Assembly (NCBI RefSeq): GCF_004363555.1
Contig: NZ_SNZJ01000020.1
Span: 19,568 to 83,567 of the forward strand
Length of the DNA stretch: 64,000 nt
Direction of reading: 5' to 3'
Source of the DNA: Halomonas ventosae
Lineage (GTDB): Bacteria > Pseudomonadota > Gammaproteobacteria > Pseudomonadales > Halomonadaceae
The position numbers and the translations under genes were made by a program. The notes under the pieces were generated by a model. That model did not search any database, was not told where the DNA came from, and saw only the letters and a program-made list of their open reading frames with translations. Positions 47,031 to 55,547 of the stretch are shown here, piece after piece; position 1 is the stretch's first letter; each line of letters begins with the position of its first letter.

Positions 47031-47059
47031 ATCTAGAGTTCGTGACAAAACCATGTCAA
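47031..47059 (-). promoter_or_regulatory. Sigma-70-type promoter of phnDCEE
   Basis: On the minus strand TTGACA (47059-47054), 17-bp spacer, CTAGAT (47036-47031). It would start transcription about 70 bp before phnD. Its -35 overlaps the start codon of the divergent histidine phosphatase gene (ATG at 47053). Confidence 0.45.
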
Positions 47060-47640
47060 ACACTTTCCCCGCCGCGCCAGGCCAGTGGCATAACCGCTAC
47101 CTGCTGATGCGCCACGGTCACAGCCTGGCCAACCAGCAGGGCTTGATCATCAGCTCGCCGGAACGTGGGCTGGTCGGCTACGGCCTCTCGCCCCGGGGCC
47201 GGGAGCAGCTCGATGGCCTGCTGACCGACTGGCGCTGGGCAGCGCCCGCGAGGATCCTGCATTCGGATTTCCTTCGCACGACCGAGACGGCAGCGCGCAT
47301 CGCGCAGCACTTCGGCCTGCGGCTCGAGCCCGAAACGCGATTACGGGAACGCCATTTCGGGGCGTTCGAGGGTGAGGGAGACGACCGCTATGCCGAGGTC
47401 TGGGCGCGGGACGCCCTTGACCCGGCGCATCACCATGCCGGCGTCGAGGCCGTGGCCGAGGTGGCCGCGCGGATGCGTGAGGTCATCGATCAGCTGGAGC
47501 AGCGCCACGCGGGGGATACCATCCTGCTGGTCAGTCACGGGGACCCGTTGCAGATCCTGCTGACCTCCCTGGAAGGCCGTGAGCTGAGCCGGCACCGCGA
47601 GCGGCCGCCCCTCGCACCGGCCAGCATCACCGCCCTGTGA
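47053..47640 (+). CDS. Histidine phosphatase family protein (phosphoglycerate-mutase-like)
   Basis: 195 residues. RHG motif YLLMRHGHSLANQQG with the phosphorylated His21, LHSDFLRTTETAARIAQHFG, the acid residue region LRERHFGAFEGE, and the second catalytic His in ILLVSHGDPLQILL. Divergent from phnD with only 98 bp between the start codons; the gene begins within the predicted phn -35. A phosphatase beside an organophosphonate-type importer suggests it may handle an imported phosphate ester, but this is inference. Confidence 0.87.
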   Translation: MSNTFPAAPGQWHNRYLLMRHGHSLANQQGLIISSPERGLVGYGLSPRGREQLDGLLTDWRWAAPARILHSDFLRTTETAARIAQHFGLRLEPETRLRERHFGAFEGEGDDRYAEVWARDALDPAHHHAGVEAVAEVAARMREVIDQLEQRHAGDTILLVSHGDPLQILLTSLEGRELSRHRERPPLAPASITAL

Positions 47641-47669
47641 ACCGTTTCGTGTGACAGTGACGCCTGACG

Positions 47670-49247
47670 TCAGGCAGTGCGTCGCGGGTGAACGGGTGCT
47701 GCTGCCGCGCTCACCCTGGGGGAGCGTTCCATCGGGGAAGGGGTGTGGCCCCCGCGGCGGCCGAGGCGCTCGTCCAGGTAGTCGGCGAGTCGACGCGTCT
47801 CGACGGCATTGAGACGCAGGGCCAGCTTGGTTCGCCGCCACAGGATGTCCTCGAGGGAGCGCGCCCACTCCTGGTCGACCAGGTAGTCCACCTCGGCGGC
47901 CGTGAGCCCGGCGCCGAACGCCTGGCCCAGGGCGGCCTGGGAGTCCCTGCCACCCAGGAACGCCCGACATAGCGAGCCATAGGTGCGGGCAAAGCGCCGG
48001 GCCTGGGCGGCATCCAGGAAGGGGTATTCCGCCAGCAGTTGCGCCTCGAAGGTGGCCTGGTCGCCGATGTCGCCGCCCGGCAGCGGCGTCTCGGCGGTCC
48101 AGGGGGCGGCCATCGTCGGCAAGTAAGGCACAAGCGCCGCCAGGGCAGCTTCGGCGAGCTTGCGGTAAGTGGTGATCTTGCCGCCGAAGACCGACAGCAA
48201 CGGGGCGCCATGCGTATCCAGGTCGAGGGTATAGTCGCGCGTCATGGCCGAGGGATCGGCCGATTCGTCGTCACACAGAGGTCGCACACCGGAGAAGGTG
48301 CGGATCACGGCGTCCCGGGAGAGGTGAGTGCGGAAGTGGGCATTGACCACCGACAGCAGGTAGTCGATCTCCTCCTCGCTCGTCTCGACCCGTGACGGGT
48401 CACCCTCGTAGCGCCGGTCGGTGGTGCCGATCAGGCTGAAGTCTTCCTCGTAGGGCAGCACGAAGACGATGCGCCGGTCGGTGTTCTGCAGGATATAGGC
48501 GCGTTCGTCGTGGTTCAGCCGAGGCACGATCAGATGACTACCCTGGATCAGGCGTACTCCGTACCGCGATGACCTCCTGGCCTGGCGGCGTACTACCTGC
48601 TCCACCCAGGGGCCGGCGGCGTTGACCAGGGCCCGGCAGCGGCGGGTCAGGCGTCGGCCGGAATCGACCTCCTCGAGATCCACCTCCCACTGCCCGTCGA
48701 CCTCGCGGGCCCCGATGCAGCGTGTGCGCACCCGGATCTCGGCGCCGTTGTCACGGGCCTGGAGGGCATTGAGCACCACGAGCCGGGCGTCATCCACCCA
48801 GCAGTCGGAATACTCGAAGCCTCGGGTGATGCCGGGGGCAAGGCCCTGGTGCGCCGTGAGCCTGATCCCGCGTGACCCCGGGAGCTTCTCGCGCTTGCCC
48901 AGGTGGTCGTAGAGGAACAGGCCGGCGCGCAGCATCCACGCCGGACGCAGGTGGGGACGGTGGGGGAGGATGAAGCGCAGTGGCCAGATGATGTGGGGGG
49001 CCTTGGCGAGCAGCACCTCGCGCTCGCGCAGTGCCTCGCGCACCAGGCGAAATTCATGGTGTTCCAGGTAGCGCAGGCCGCCGTGGATCAGCTTGCTGCT
49101 GGCCGAGGAGGTGGCGCCGGCGAGGTCTCCCTGCTCGCACAGGCCCACCGACAGGCCCCGCCCGGCGGCATCGTTGGCAATGCCGGTGCCATTGATGCCG
49201 CCGCCGATCACGAAGAGGTCGAGCACCTCGTCCGACTTGTCGCTCAT
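47670..49247 (-). CDS. glpD: Aerobic glycerol-3-phosphate dehydrogenase
   Basis: 525 residues. Membrane-associated FAD enzyme passing electrons from glycerol-3-phosphate to quinone. FAD motif VIGGGINGTGIANDAAGRGL near residue 11, then GDLAGATSSASSKLIHGGLRYLE, VNAAGPWVEQV, VLPYEEDFSLIGTTDRRYEG and SVFGGKITTYRKLAE. Start preceded by GGGAGTTTCC. A GlpR half-site lies upstream (49312). Together with glpR and glpK it forms the glycerol catabolic block. Confidence 0.97.
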   Translation of the reverse strand: MSDKSDEVLDLFVIGGGINGTGIANDAAGRGLSVGLCEQGDLAGATSSASSKLIHGGLRYLEHHEFRLVREALREREVLLAKAPHIIWPLRFILPHRPHLRPAWMLRAGLFLYDHLGKREKLPGSRGIRLTAHQGLAPGITRGFEYSDCWVDDARLVVLNALQARDNGAEIRVRTRCIGAREVDGQWEVDLEEVDSGRRLTRRCRALVNAAGPWVEQVVRRQARRSSRYGVRLIQGSHLIVPRLNHDERAYILQNTDRRIVFVLPYEEDFSLIGTTDRRYEGDPSRVETSEEEIDYLLSVVNAHFRTHLSRDAVIRTFSGVRPLCDDESADPSAMTRDYTLDLDTHGAPLLSVFGGKITTYRKLAEAALAALVPYLPTMAAPWTAETPLPGGDIGDQATFEAQLLAEYPFLDAAQARRFARTYGSLCRAFLGGRDSQAALGQAFGAGLTAAEVDYLVDQEWARSLEDILWRRTKLALRLNAVETRRLADYLDERLGRRGGHTPSPMERSPRVSAAAAPVHPRRTA

Positions 49248-49311
49248 GGAAACTCCCGTCCGGAGTTGCCCGGACCTCGGTGATGTTTGAATTCGAAAAT
49301 AGACGAAAATA

Positions 49312-49321
49312 AAACGAACAT
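49312..49321. promoter_or_regulatory. GlpR half-site upstream of glpD
   Basis: AAACGAACAT, complement ATGTTCGTTT, carries the ATGTTCG half of the E. coli GlpR operator. Related ACGAAAAT half-sites lie just left of it (49293-49311). 65 bp before glpD. Confidence 0.55.
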
Positions 49322-49395
49322 CAAGGCGCGTCAGTAGTCACCAGGCAGGGTGACCAGGACGATGGGAGCAGAAGGAGGGCAAGTGAGCGCGGGTG

Positions 49396-50154
49396 TCAAG
49401 CGATATGCAGGGTCACATCGTGCTGCTTGAGCTGGCGCAGGATCGCCTCGGGCGGCTCGCGGTCGGTGAACAGCGCATCGAGCTGTGCCAGGTTGCCCTG
49501 GCGAACCACCGGGTTGCGCTGGAACTTGGAGTGGTCGGTGGCCAGGAAGACCTTGCGGGAATTGCGGATGATGGCCTGGGCGACCCGCACTTCCTGGTAG
49601 TCAAATTCCAGCAGGGAGCCATCCTCGTCGATGCCGCTGATGCCGATGATGCCGTAGTCGACCTTGAACTGGTTGATGAAGTCGATGGTCGCCTCGCCGA
49701 TGATGCCGCCATCGCGGGAACGGACCTGGCCGCCGGCAATGATCACGTTGAAGTCCTCCTTGTGCTGGAGGATCGCTGCCACGTTGAGGTTGTTGGTGAT
49801 CACCTCCAGCCCCTGGTGGTCGAGCAGTGCCTCTGCGATCACCTCGTTGCTGGTCCCGATGTTGATGAACAGCGACGAGTGGTCGGGGATGTGTCGGGCG
49901 AGGAGGGCGGCGATGCGTTGCTTGGCCTCGAGGTTGAGGGTCTTGCGGGTCGAGTAGGCGGTGTTGACGGTGCTCGACTCCAGGCCGGCGCCGCCATGGA
50001 CCCGGCGGATGCGCCCTTCCGCGGAGAGGGTGTTGAGGTCGCGGCGAATGGTCTGGGGGGTGACCGTGAAGTGCTCGGTGAGCTGCTCGATGCTGGCATA
50101 GCCCTGGCGGCGCACCAGTTCGATGATGGCGTCCTGGCGTTGCTGCTGGTTCAT
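49396..50154 (-). CDS. glpR: DeoR-family glycerol-3-phosphate regulon repressor
   Basis: 252 residues. N-terminal DeoR helix-turn-helix QQQRQDAIIELVRRQGYASIEQL followed by HFTVTPQTIRRDLNTLSAEGRIRRVHGGAG, then the sugar-phosphate-binding domain (SLFINIGTSNEVIAEALLDH, DGGIIGEATIDFINQF, GISGIDEDGSLLEFDYQEV). Glycerol-3-phosphate is expected to release it from DNA. Strong AAGGAGAT ribosome binding site. Lies between glpD and glpK, divergent from glpK. Confidence 0.95.
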   Translation of the reverse strand: MNQQQRQDAIIELVRRQGYASIEQLTEHFTVTPQTIRRDLNTLSAEGRIRRVHGGAGLESSTVNTAYSTRKTLNLEAKQRIAALLARHIPDHSSLFINIGTSNEVIAEALLDHQGLEVITNNLNVAAILQHKEDFNVIIAGGQVRSRDGGIIGEATIDFINQFKVDYGIIGISGIDEDGSLLEFDYQEVRVAQAIIRNSRKVFLATDHSKFQRNPVVRQGNLAQLDALFTDREPPEAILRQLKQHDVTLHIA

Positions 50155-50301
50155 GGGATCTCCTTGGCTCCCCGGATTCTACGACATCGTTTCGGCCGCT
50201 GCAGGTATCGCTCCGCACCTGGATCTTCATCCAAAGTCGTAGTGCCTCCGCCGTCCGGGCATTTGAGCAGTGCGATCGGCTGGAGTAGTCTGGATGATCA
50301 T

Positions 50302-50311
50302 AAACGAACAT
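50302..50311. promoter_or_regulatory. GlpR half-site in the glpR-glpK divergent region
   Basis: AAACGAACAT again, identical to the glpD site, followed by AAAAGCGAAA. A weak promoter, TTGAGC (50263) -17 bp- TAGTCT (50286), would place the site over the transcription start of glpK. Confidence 0.55.
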
Positions 50312-50365
50312 TAGCGTTTAAAAGCGAAATCCGCACGCCACTACAACCACAACAGGATGCTTGCC

Positions 50366-51850
50366 ATGGCTTCATATCTCCTGGCCATCGACCAGGGCAC
50401 CACCAGCTCCCGCGCCATCCTCTTCGATCGCCAGGGGCGCAGCGTCGCCTCGGCGCAGCGCGAGTTCCCGCAGCACTTTCCCCATGATGGCTGGATCGAG
50501 CATGACCCGGAGGATATCTGGGAGACCGTGCTCACCACCTGCCGCGAAGTGCTCGAGGAGACGGGCGTGCCGCCCGAGGAGATAGCCGGGGTCGGCATCA
50601 CCAACCAGCGCGAGACCACCCTGCTGTGGGATCGGGCCACCGGGGAGCCGCTGCACAACGCCATCGTCTGGCAGGATCGCCGCACCGACGAGGCTTGCCG
50701 GCAGCTGCGTGAGGCGGGCCACCTTGAGGATGTCCAGGCACGCACGGGGCTGCTGATCGACCCCTATTTCTCGGCCACCAAGCTCGGCTGGCTGCTCGAT
50801 GAGGTGCCCGGCGCCCGGGAGCGGGCCGAGCGGGGAGAGCTGGCCTTCGGTACCGTGGACACCTTCCTGATCTGGCGGCTGACCGGCGGCCGGGTCCACG
50901 CCACCGATGCCACCAACGCCTCGCGCACTGCCCTGTTCAATATCCATGAGCAGCGCTGGGACGAGGCGCTGCTGGCCCTGTTCGGCATCCCGGCGAGCCT
51001 GCTGCCCGAGGTCAAGGACTCCAGCGACGACTTCGGCCGCGTCGATGCCCGCTGGCTGGGGGGCGAACTGCCCATCGCCGGGGTGGCCGGTGATCAGCAG
51101 GCCGCGCTGGTGGGGCAGGCCTGCTTCACGCCCGGCATGGGCAAGAGCACCTACGGCACCGGCTGCTTCATGATCGTCAACACCGGGGAAACCGCCGAGG
51201 CCTCCCGTAACCGCCTGCTGACCACGGTGGCCTATCGGCTCGATGGCAAGCCGACCTACGCCATGGAGGGCAGCATCTTCGTGGCCGGGGCCACGGTGCA
51301 GTGGCTGCGCGACGGCCTGCAGCTGTTTGCCGATGCCGCCGAGACCGAAGCCCTGGCGTGCCAGACGCGCAGCGGCCACAGCGTCTATCTGGTGCCGGCC
51401 TTTACCGGCCTCGGGGCGCCGCACTGGGATCCCAAGGCGCGCGGCGCCATCTTCGGCCTGACCCGCGACACCGGCATCGCCGAGATCGTCGCTGCCGGTC
51501 TCCAGGCGGTCTGCTACCAGACCCGCGACCTGCAGGTCTGCATGGACGATGACATGTCGGCATCGCCGGGTATCCTGAGGGTCGATGGTGGCATGGTGGC
51601 CAACAACTGGGTGATGCAGTTCCTCGCCGACATGCTGGGTGTCCAGGTGGACCGCCCCACGGTACTGGAGACAACGGCCCTGGGGGCCGCCTACCTCGCC
51701 GGTCTCAGGCTCGGCTGGTATCGCGACCTCGACGAGATCGCCGAGCTGTGGCGCTGCGAGCGGCGCTTCACGCCACAGATGGACGAGGCGGAACGCGAAC
51801 GTCTCTATGGTGGCTGGAAGGAGGCCGTGGAGCGGGTGCGTACCCAATAG
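50366..51850 (+). CDS. glpK: Glycerol kinase
   Basis: 494 residues. Phosphorylates glycerol to glycerol-3-phosphate. FGGY-kinase motifs: [71 protein letters not shown], the signature [20 protein letters not shown] and [20 protein letters not shown]. The start at 50366 has AGGA 8 nt upstream; the ATG at 50357 would add three residues. Kinase and repressor are divergent and share a 211-bp control region. Confidence 0.97.
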   Translation: MASYLLAIDQGTTSSRAILFDRQGRSVASAQREFPQHFPHDGWIEHDPEDIWETVLTTCREVLEETGVPPEEIAGVGITNQRETTLLWDRATGEPLHNAIVWQDRRTDEACRQLREAGHLEDVQARTGLLIDPYFSATKLGWLLDEVPGARERAERGELAFGTVDTFLIWRLTGGRVHATDATNASRTALFNIHEQRWDEALLALFGIPASLLPEVKDSSDDFGRVDARWLGGELPIAGVAGDQQAALVGQACFTPGMGKSTYGTGCFMIVNTGETAEASRNRLLTTVAYRLDGKPTYAMEGSIFVAGATVQWLRDGLQLFADAAETEALACQTRSGHSVYLVPAFTGLGAPHWDPKARGAIFGLTRDTGIAEIVAAGLQAVCYQTRDLQVCMDDDMSASPGILRVDGGMVANNWVMQFLADMLGVQVDRPTVLETTALGAAYLAGLRLGWYRDLDEIAELWRCERRFTPQMDEAERERLYGGWKEAVERVRTQ

Positions 51851-51902
51851 CGGGAAGCCGGGCAAGGTGCTGATTCGCGGGTATTGAGTGGCGATCCCGG
51901 GC

Positions 51903-51930
51903 TTGCATTTTCGGGGCGGATGGGTAGAAT
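51903..51930 (+). promoter_or_regulatory. Promoter of the tRNA-Val pair
   Basis: TTGCAT (51903-51908), 16-bp spacer, TAGAAT (51925-51930), with transcription starting about 37 bp before the first tRNA. Followed by a GC-rich leader as in stable RNA genes. Confidence 0.6.
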
Positions 51931-51973
51931 ACGCATCCGTTGCCACGGCGAAGTCACGCCGCAGCGGTGAAGC

Positions 51974-52050
51974 AGGACCATAGCTCAGTTGGTTAGAGCG
52001 CCACGTTGACATCGTGGAGGTCGGCGGTTCAAATCCGCCTGGTCCTACCA
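51974..52050 (+). tRNA. tRNA-Val(GAC), copy 1
   Basis: 77 nt with encoded CCA. Acceptor stem AGGACCA / TGGTCCT, D-stem GCTC/GAGC, anticodon stem CCACG/CGTGG with loop TTGACAT (anticodon GAC, valine), T-stem GGCGG/CCGCC with loop TTCAAAT. All four stems pair perfectly. Confidence 0.96.
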
Positions 52051-52075
52051 GAACTCGCCCGGTGACGACAGCTTC

Positions 52076-52152
52076 AGGACCATAGCTCAGTTGGTTAGAG
52101 CGCCACGTTGACATCGTGGAGGTCGGCGGTTCAAATCCGCCTGGTCCTACCA
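52076..52152 (+). tRNA. tRNA-Val(GAC), copy 2
   Basis: Identical in all 77 nt to the copy 25 bp upstream, and surely in the same transcript. Encoded CCA is present. A bidirectional terminator starts 9 bp later. Confidence 0.96.
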
Positions 52153-52160
52153 GATACCGG

Positions 52161-52193
52161 AACGCCCCCGCAGCCCCTGGCTGCGGGGGCGTT
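52161..52193. terminator. Bidirectional terminator after the tRNAs
   Basis: Long stem AACGCCCCCGCAG / CTGCGGGGGCGTT, extendable by two C-G pairs, loop CCT, followed by CTTCATT on the tRNA side. It lies 3 bp from the stop codon of the convergent reductase gene and probably ends both transcripts. Confidence 0.9.
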
Positions 52194-52195
52194 CT

Positions 52196-52654
52196 TCATT
52201 CCATGTCGGTCTTCTCGATGAACACCGCCACCAGCCGCTCGATGCCCGCCTGGTCGGCCTCAGAGAAACGCGCCTGCCTCGGGCTGTCCAGGTCCAGTAC
52301 GCCCCACAGTCGGTGATTCACCACGATGGGCACCACCAGTTCGGCACGGGATTCCGCATCGCAGGCGATATGGTCGGCCACGGCATGCACGTCCGCCACG
52401 CGCTGGGTCTCGCGGGTGCGGGCGGCGGCCCCGCAGACGCCCTTCGAGAAGGGGATGGGATGGCAGGCCGGCTTGCCCTGGAAGGGGCCCAGGCAGAGCA
52501 GCTCCGGCTGGCGCTGCAGGTAGAAGCCGGCCCAGTTGAGGTCGGGGAGCTCCTGCATCAGGAAGGCACAGGTCTGGGCGCTGTTGGTCAGCCAGTCGCG
52601 CGTATCGAGCAGGGCGTCGAGCTGGCGGGCCAGCAGGGGGTAGTCGGGTGTCAT
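52196..52654 (-). CDS. msrC: Free methionine-(R)-sulfoxide reductase (GAF domain)
   Basis: 152 residues, a single GAF domain. Reduces free (not protein-bound) Met-R-sulfoxide. The three catalytic-set cysteines are Cys64, Cys74 and Cys98 (KPACHPI, KGVCGAA, HIACDAE); their spacing of 10 and 24 equals that of Cys84/94/118 in the E. coli enzyme. WGVLDLDSPRQARFSEAD is typical of the family. Start 52654 (MTPDYPLL). It sits downstream of metNIQ on the same strand, separated by a terminator, a sensible partner for methionine and methionine sulfoxide import. Confidence 0.92.
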   Translation of the reverse strand: MTPDYPLLARQLDALLDTRDWLTNSAQTCAFLMQELPDLNWAGFYLQRQPELLCLGPFQGKPACHPIPFSKGVCGAAARTRETQRVADVHAVADHIACDAESRAELVVPIVVNHRLWGVLDLDSPRQARFSEADQAGIERLVAVFIEKTDME

Positions 52655-52670
52655 GGCGGCTCCTTTAACG

Positions 52671-52699
52671 AAAGGGGCCGGCACAGTGGCCGGCCCTTT
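52671..52699. terminator. Terminator between metQ and msrC
   Basis: GGGCCGGC / GCCGGCCC stem (52675-52682 and 52689-52696) flanked by A-rich and T-rich runs, hence able to act in both directions. It would end the metNIQ transcript. Confidence 0.7.
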
Positions 52700-52744
52700 A
52701 GCTAACTCGAATCGTTTTTCGCTCAGGGCTGATCCGTCGTCAAG

Positions 52745-52842
52745 CCTTCGAGGAGGCGCTGTGAACCCATCCCTGGGCGCTACCGACGCCATCCCTGGCG
52801 TAGGACCTCCTCTTCGGCTTGCCCCCGGCGCCCTTCGCGGCA
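52745..52842 (+). repeat. Interspersed repeat B, copy 1
   Basis: About 98 bp related to the reverse complement of 59861-59965. The common core is AGGCGCTGTGAA..CATCCCTGGGCGCTACCGA. Its ends form an inverted repeat (CCTTCGAGGAGG against CCTCCTCTTCGG). It lies in the metQ-msrC gap. Confidence 0.8.
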
Positions 52843-52858
52843 GGCAATCGGGTTACCC

Positions 52859-53653
52859 TCACTTCCAGCCGGGCACCGCCTGCGGCCCGAAGAGTTCCTC
52901 CGCCTTGGCCTCGACTTCCTCGGTCTGGTAGGCCTCGACCAGCTGCTGGATGGCCTCGCGCTCCTCGTCACCGCCGCGCACCACGATCAGGTTGACGTAG
53001 GGGGACTCGGCGCCCTCCTTGATCAGGGCGTCATCCAGGCTCAGGCCGGCCGGCTGGGCGAAGGTGTTGTTGATGAAGGCCATGTCCACGTCGGGCAGCA
53101 CGCGGGGCAGCTGGGCGGCCTCGATCTCGCGGAACTCGAAGTCATGCGGGTTCTCGGCGATGTCCAGCGGGGTGGCTTCCAGGAACGTCGGATCGTTGAG
53201 CTCGATCAGCCCCTCGTTGTGCATCAGGATCAGCGCCCGGCCCTCGTTGGAGGGGTCGTTGGGCAGGGCGATGGTGGCCCCGTCCGGGAGCTCCTCGATG
53301 CTGTCGTACTTCTCGGAGTAGGCGCCGATCGGGTAGACGAAGGTGTAGCCGGCGATGGCGAAGTCGTAGCCGCGGTCCTCGACCATGGAGCGCATGTAGG
53401 GCTCGTGCTGGTAGGCGTTGGCGTCGAGGCTGCCGTCGGCCAGGGCGGCGTTGGGCGTCACGTAGTCGGTGAACTCGATGATCTCGACCTCGAGGCCGTA
53501 CTCGCGCTCGGCGATCTCGGCGGCCACCTTCATGACGTCGGTCTCGGGGCCGGCCACGGTGCCGACCTTGATGGCGTGCTCGTCGGCCAGGGCGGTGCCG
53601 GCGCCAAGGGTCAGGGCGGAAGCCGCCAGGGTGCCGATCAGGCTCTTGCGCAT
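52859..53653 (-). CDS. metQ: D-methionine ABC transporter binding protein
   Basis: 264 residues, NlpA/MetQ family. Signal peptide GTLAASALTLGAGTALA, without a lipobox Cys, so it is a soluble periplasmic form unlike lipoprotein MetQ of E. coli. Family blocks: KVGTVAGPETDVMKVAAEIA, IEFTDYVTPNAALADGSLDANAYQHEPYM, ATIALPNDPSNEGRALILM and VDMAFINNTFAQPAGLS. Last gene of metNIQ. The 99 bp separating it from metI hold an inverted repeat ATAACCA/TGGTTAT (53707-53739). Confidence 0.95.
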   Translation of the reverse strand: MRKSLIGTLAASALTLGAGTALADEHAIKVGTVAGPETDVMKVAAEIAEREYGLEVEIIEFTDYVTPNAALADGSLDANAYQHEPYMRSMVEDRGYDFAIAGYTFVYPIGAYSEKYDSIEELPDGATIALPNDPSNEGRALILMHNEGLIELNDPTFLEATPLDIAENPHDFEFREIEAAQLPRVLPDVDMAFINNTFAQPAGLSLDDALIKEGAESPYVNLIVVRGGDEEREAIQQLVEAYQTEEVEAKAEELFGPQAVPGWK

Positions 53654-53752
53654 GTCGTGGTTCTCCTCGTTGAAGGTGTCGCTGACTCGTTGACGATGGT
53701 AATGGAATAACCAAAAAAATTGTAATGCATTCTGGTTATCTTCCCGAAAGCC

Positions 53753-54406
53753 TCACTTGTGGTCGCTCTTACGGACCAGATAATCCCCCAGGCTCTGGAA
53801 ACCCTGGACCATCACCACCAGGATCACCACGGTGATCAGCATGATGGTGGGGTTGAAGCGGTTGTAGCCGTAGCGGATGCCCAGGTCGCCCAGCCCGCCG
53901 CCGCCCACGGCACCGGCCATGGCCGAGTAGCTGACCAGGGTGACCACCGTCACCGTGAGCGCCGTGAAGATGCCGCCGCGCGCCTCGGGGACCAGCACCT
54001 TGGTGATGATCTGCCAGGGTGTGGCGCCCATGGACTGGGCGGCCTCGACCAGTCCCGGGGGGATCTCGTTGAGGGCGCCCTCGACAAGGCGCGCCACGAA
54101 GGGGATGGCGGCGATGGTCAGGGGTACGGCGGCGGCATTGGTGCCGATCGACGAGCCGACCAGCATCCGCGTGAAGGGGATGATTGCCACCATCAGGATG
54201 ATGAAGGGGATCGAGCGACCGATGTTGGTGATCGCCCCCAGTACCCGGTTGAGCGTCGGTTCGGCGAGTATCTGTCGCGGCCGGGTGACGTAGAGCAACA
54301 CGCCCAGTGGGATGCCCACCAGGGCCGAGATCACTCCCGACACGCCTACCATGTAGAGCGTATCCAGGGTGGCCTTGAGGATCAGGTCAATCATCGCGCT
54401 GGACAT
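53753..54406 (-). CDS. metI: D-methionine ABC transporter permease
   Basis: 217 residues, five helices. Motifs: DTLYMVGVSGVISALVGIPLGVLLY, GRSIPFIILMVAIIPFTRML, the EAA loop VEAAQSMGATPWQIITKVLVPEA, and SAMAGAVGGGGLGDLGIRYGY. The start overlaps metN by 20 bp, so the two are co-translated. Confidence 0.96.
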   Translation of the reverse strand: MSSAMIDLILKATLDTLYMVGVSGVISALVGIPLGVLLYVTRPRQILAEPTLNRVLGAITNIGRSIPFIILMVAIIPFTRMLVGSSIGTNAAAVPLTIAAIPFVARLVEGALNEIPPGLVEAAQSMGATPWQIITKVLVPEARGGIFTALTVTVVTLVSYSAMAGAVGGGGLGDLGIRYGYNRFNPTIMLITVVILVVMVQGFQSLGDYLVRKSDHK

Positions 54407-55445
54407 GGCCGAGCACCTCCACCTGCAGGTCGTGGGATTCGAGATAGTCGAGGGCCTCGCGGGTCTTCTCCGCCGGGCCCATCAGTTCGGCGATCATCAG
54501 CCCCAGGGTGCGCTCCTGGATCGATTCCACCTTGGCCTGGAGGATGCTGACGTCCACGCCGCACTCCCGGGCCAGTCGCGAGATCAGCGGGGTCGAGACG
54601 GCGTCGCCCGAGAAGGCCAGGCGGACCACCGGGTGGCTGTGTGGTCCGGGGGCCTCCTCGAGGCGCTCGATCAGGGCGCGCGGCGGGTCGAGTTCCAGGA
54701 AGTCATTGAGGAAGTCGCGTCCCAGGCGGGTGCGCGGCGCGGTGAAGAAATCGCCCACGTCGGCTTCCTCGACCAGTTCCCCGTCGGAGATCAGGCTGAC
54801 CCGGTGGCAGATCGACTTCACCACTTCCATCTCGTGAGTGATCAGCAGGATGGTCAGGCCGAGCTTGCGGTTGATGTCACGCAGCAGGTCCAGGATCGAC
54901 CCGGTGGTATGGGGATCCAGTGCCGAGGTGGCCTCGTCGCAGAGCAGCACCTTGGGGCGACTGGCGAGTGCCCGGGCGATGGCCACGCGCTGTTTCTGGC
55001 CGCCCGAGAGCTGTGCCGGGTACTGGCGCGCCTTGTCGGCCAGTCCCACCAGTTCCAGCAGGGGGGTGACCCTCTCACGGATCTCACTGCGCTTCATGCC
55101 CATCAATTCCAGCGGCAGGGCCACGTTGGCAAAGACGGTGCGCGAGGTCAGCAGGTTGAAGTGCTGGAAGATCATGCCGATGCGGTGGCGCGCCTGGTTG
55201 AGGGCCGCCCCGGAGAGGGCCGTCAGCTCCTGGTCGTCCACGGTAACGGTCCCCGTCGTGGGGCGCTCGAGCAGGTTCACGCAGCGAATCAGGGTGGACT
55301 TGCCGGCACCTGAGAGGCCGATCACGCCATGGATCTGGCCCTTCGGTACGTGCAGGTCGGCATGCTTGAGTGCCGTCACGGCCGGGGTGCCGCTGCGCCG
55401 CCCCTTGGGGTAGTAGGTCTTGGAAACGTCGTGGAGTCGAATCAT
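54387..55445 (-). CDS. metN: Methionine ABC transporter ATP-binding protein
   Basis: 352 residues. ATPase domain: Walker A GVIGLSGAGKSTLIRCVNLL, Q-loop GMIFQHFNLL, signature LSGGQKQRVAIARALA, Walker B VLLCDEATSALDP, H-loop LITHEMEVV. The C-terminal NIL domain (about 270-352, VVRLAFSGDAVSTPLISRLA) binds methionine and causes trans-inhibition of uptake. The start at 55445 (MIRLHDVSKTYYPKG) lies 59 nt after the leader terminator. The leader carries a SAM-II-like aptamer. Confidence 0.96.
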   Translation of the reverse strand: MIRLHDVSKTYYPKGRRSGTPAVTALKHADLHVPKGQIHGVIGLSGAGKSTLIRCVNLLERPTTGTVTVDDQELTALSGAALNQARHRIGMIFQHFNLLTSRTVFANVALPLELMGMKRSEIRERVTPLLELVGLADKARQYPAQLSGGQKQRVAIARALASRPKVLLCDEATSALDPHTTGSILDLLRDINRKLGLTILLITHEMEVVKSICHRVSLISDGELVEEADVGDFFTAPRTRLGRDFLNDFLELDPPRALIERLEEAPGPHSHPVVRLAFSGDAVSTPLISRLARECGVDVSILQAKVESIQERTLGLMIAELMGPAEKTREALDYLESHDLQVEVLGHVQRDD

Positions 55446-55504
55446 CACAGCCGCCGGTGGGGCGCCGGTCGAGAGTCGGGCGGGCAGGGCAGTGGGTGGG
55501 CACG

Positions 55505-55532
55505 AAAAAAAAGGCCACCCTGGCGGGTGGCC
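55505..55532 (-). terminator. Riboswitch-controlled terminator in the metN leader
   Basis: Minus-strand stem GGCCACCC / GGGTGGCC with GCCA loop, followed immediately by eight T. A textbook intrinsic terminator located between promoter and metN, so transcription of the operon must be conditional. Confidence 0.9.
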
Positions 55533-55547
55533 ATCAACGCTGGACAC

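Noticed and set aside
47041..47059. Pho box between phnD and the phosphatase (GTGACA..TGTCAA)
   Set aside because: Only about 11 of 18 positions fit, and the right half is the phosphatase start codon region; better explained as a -35 element.
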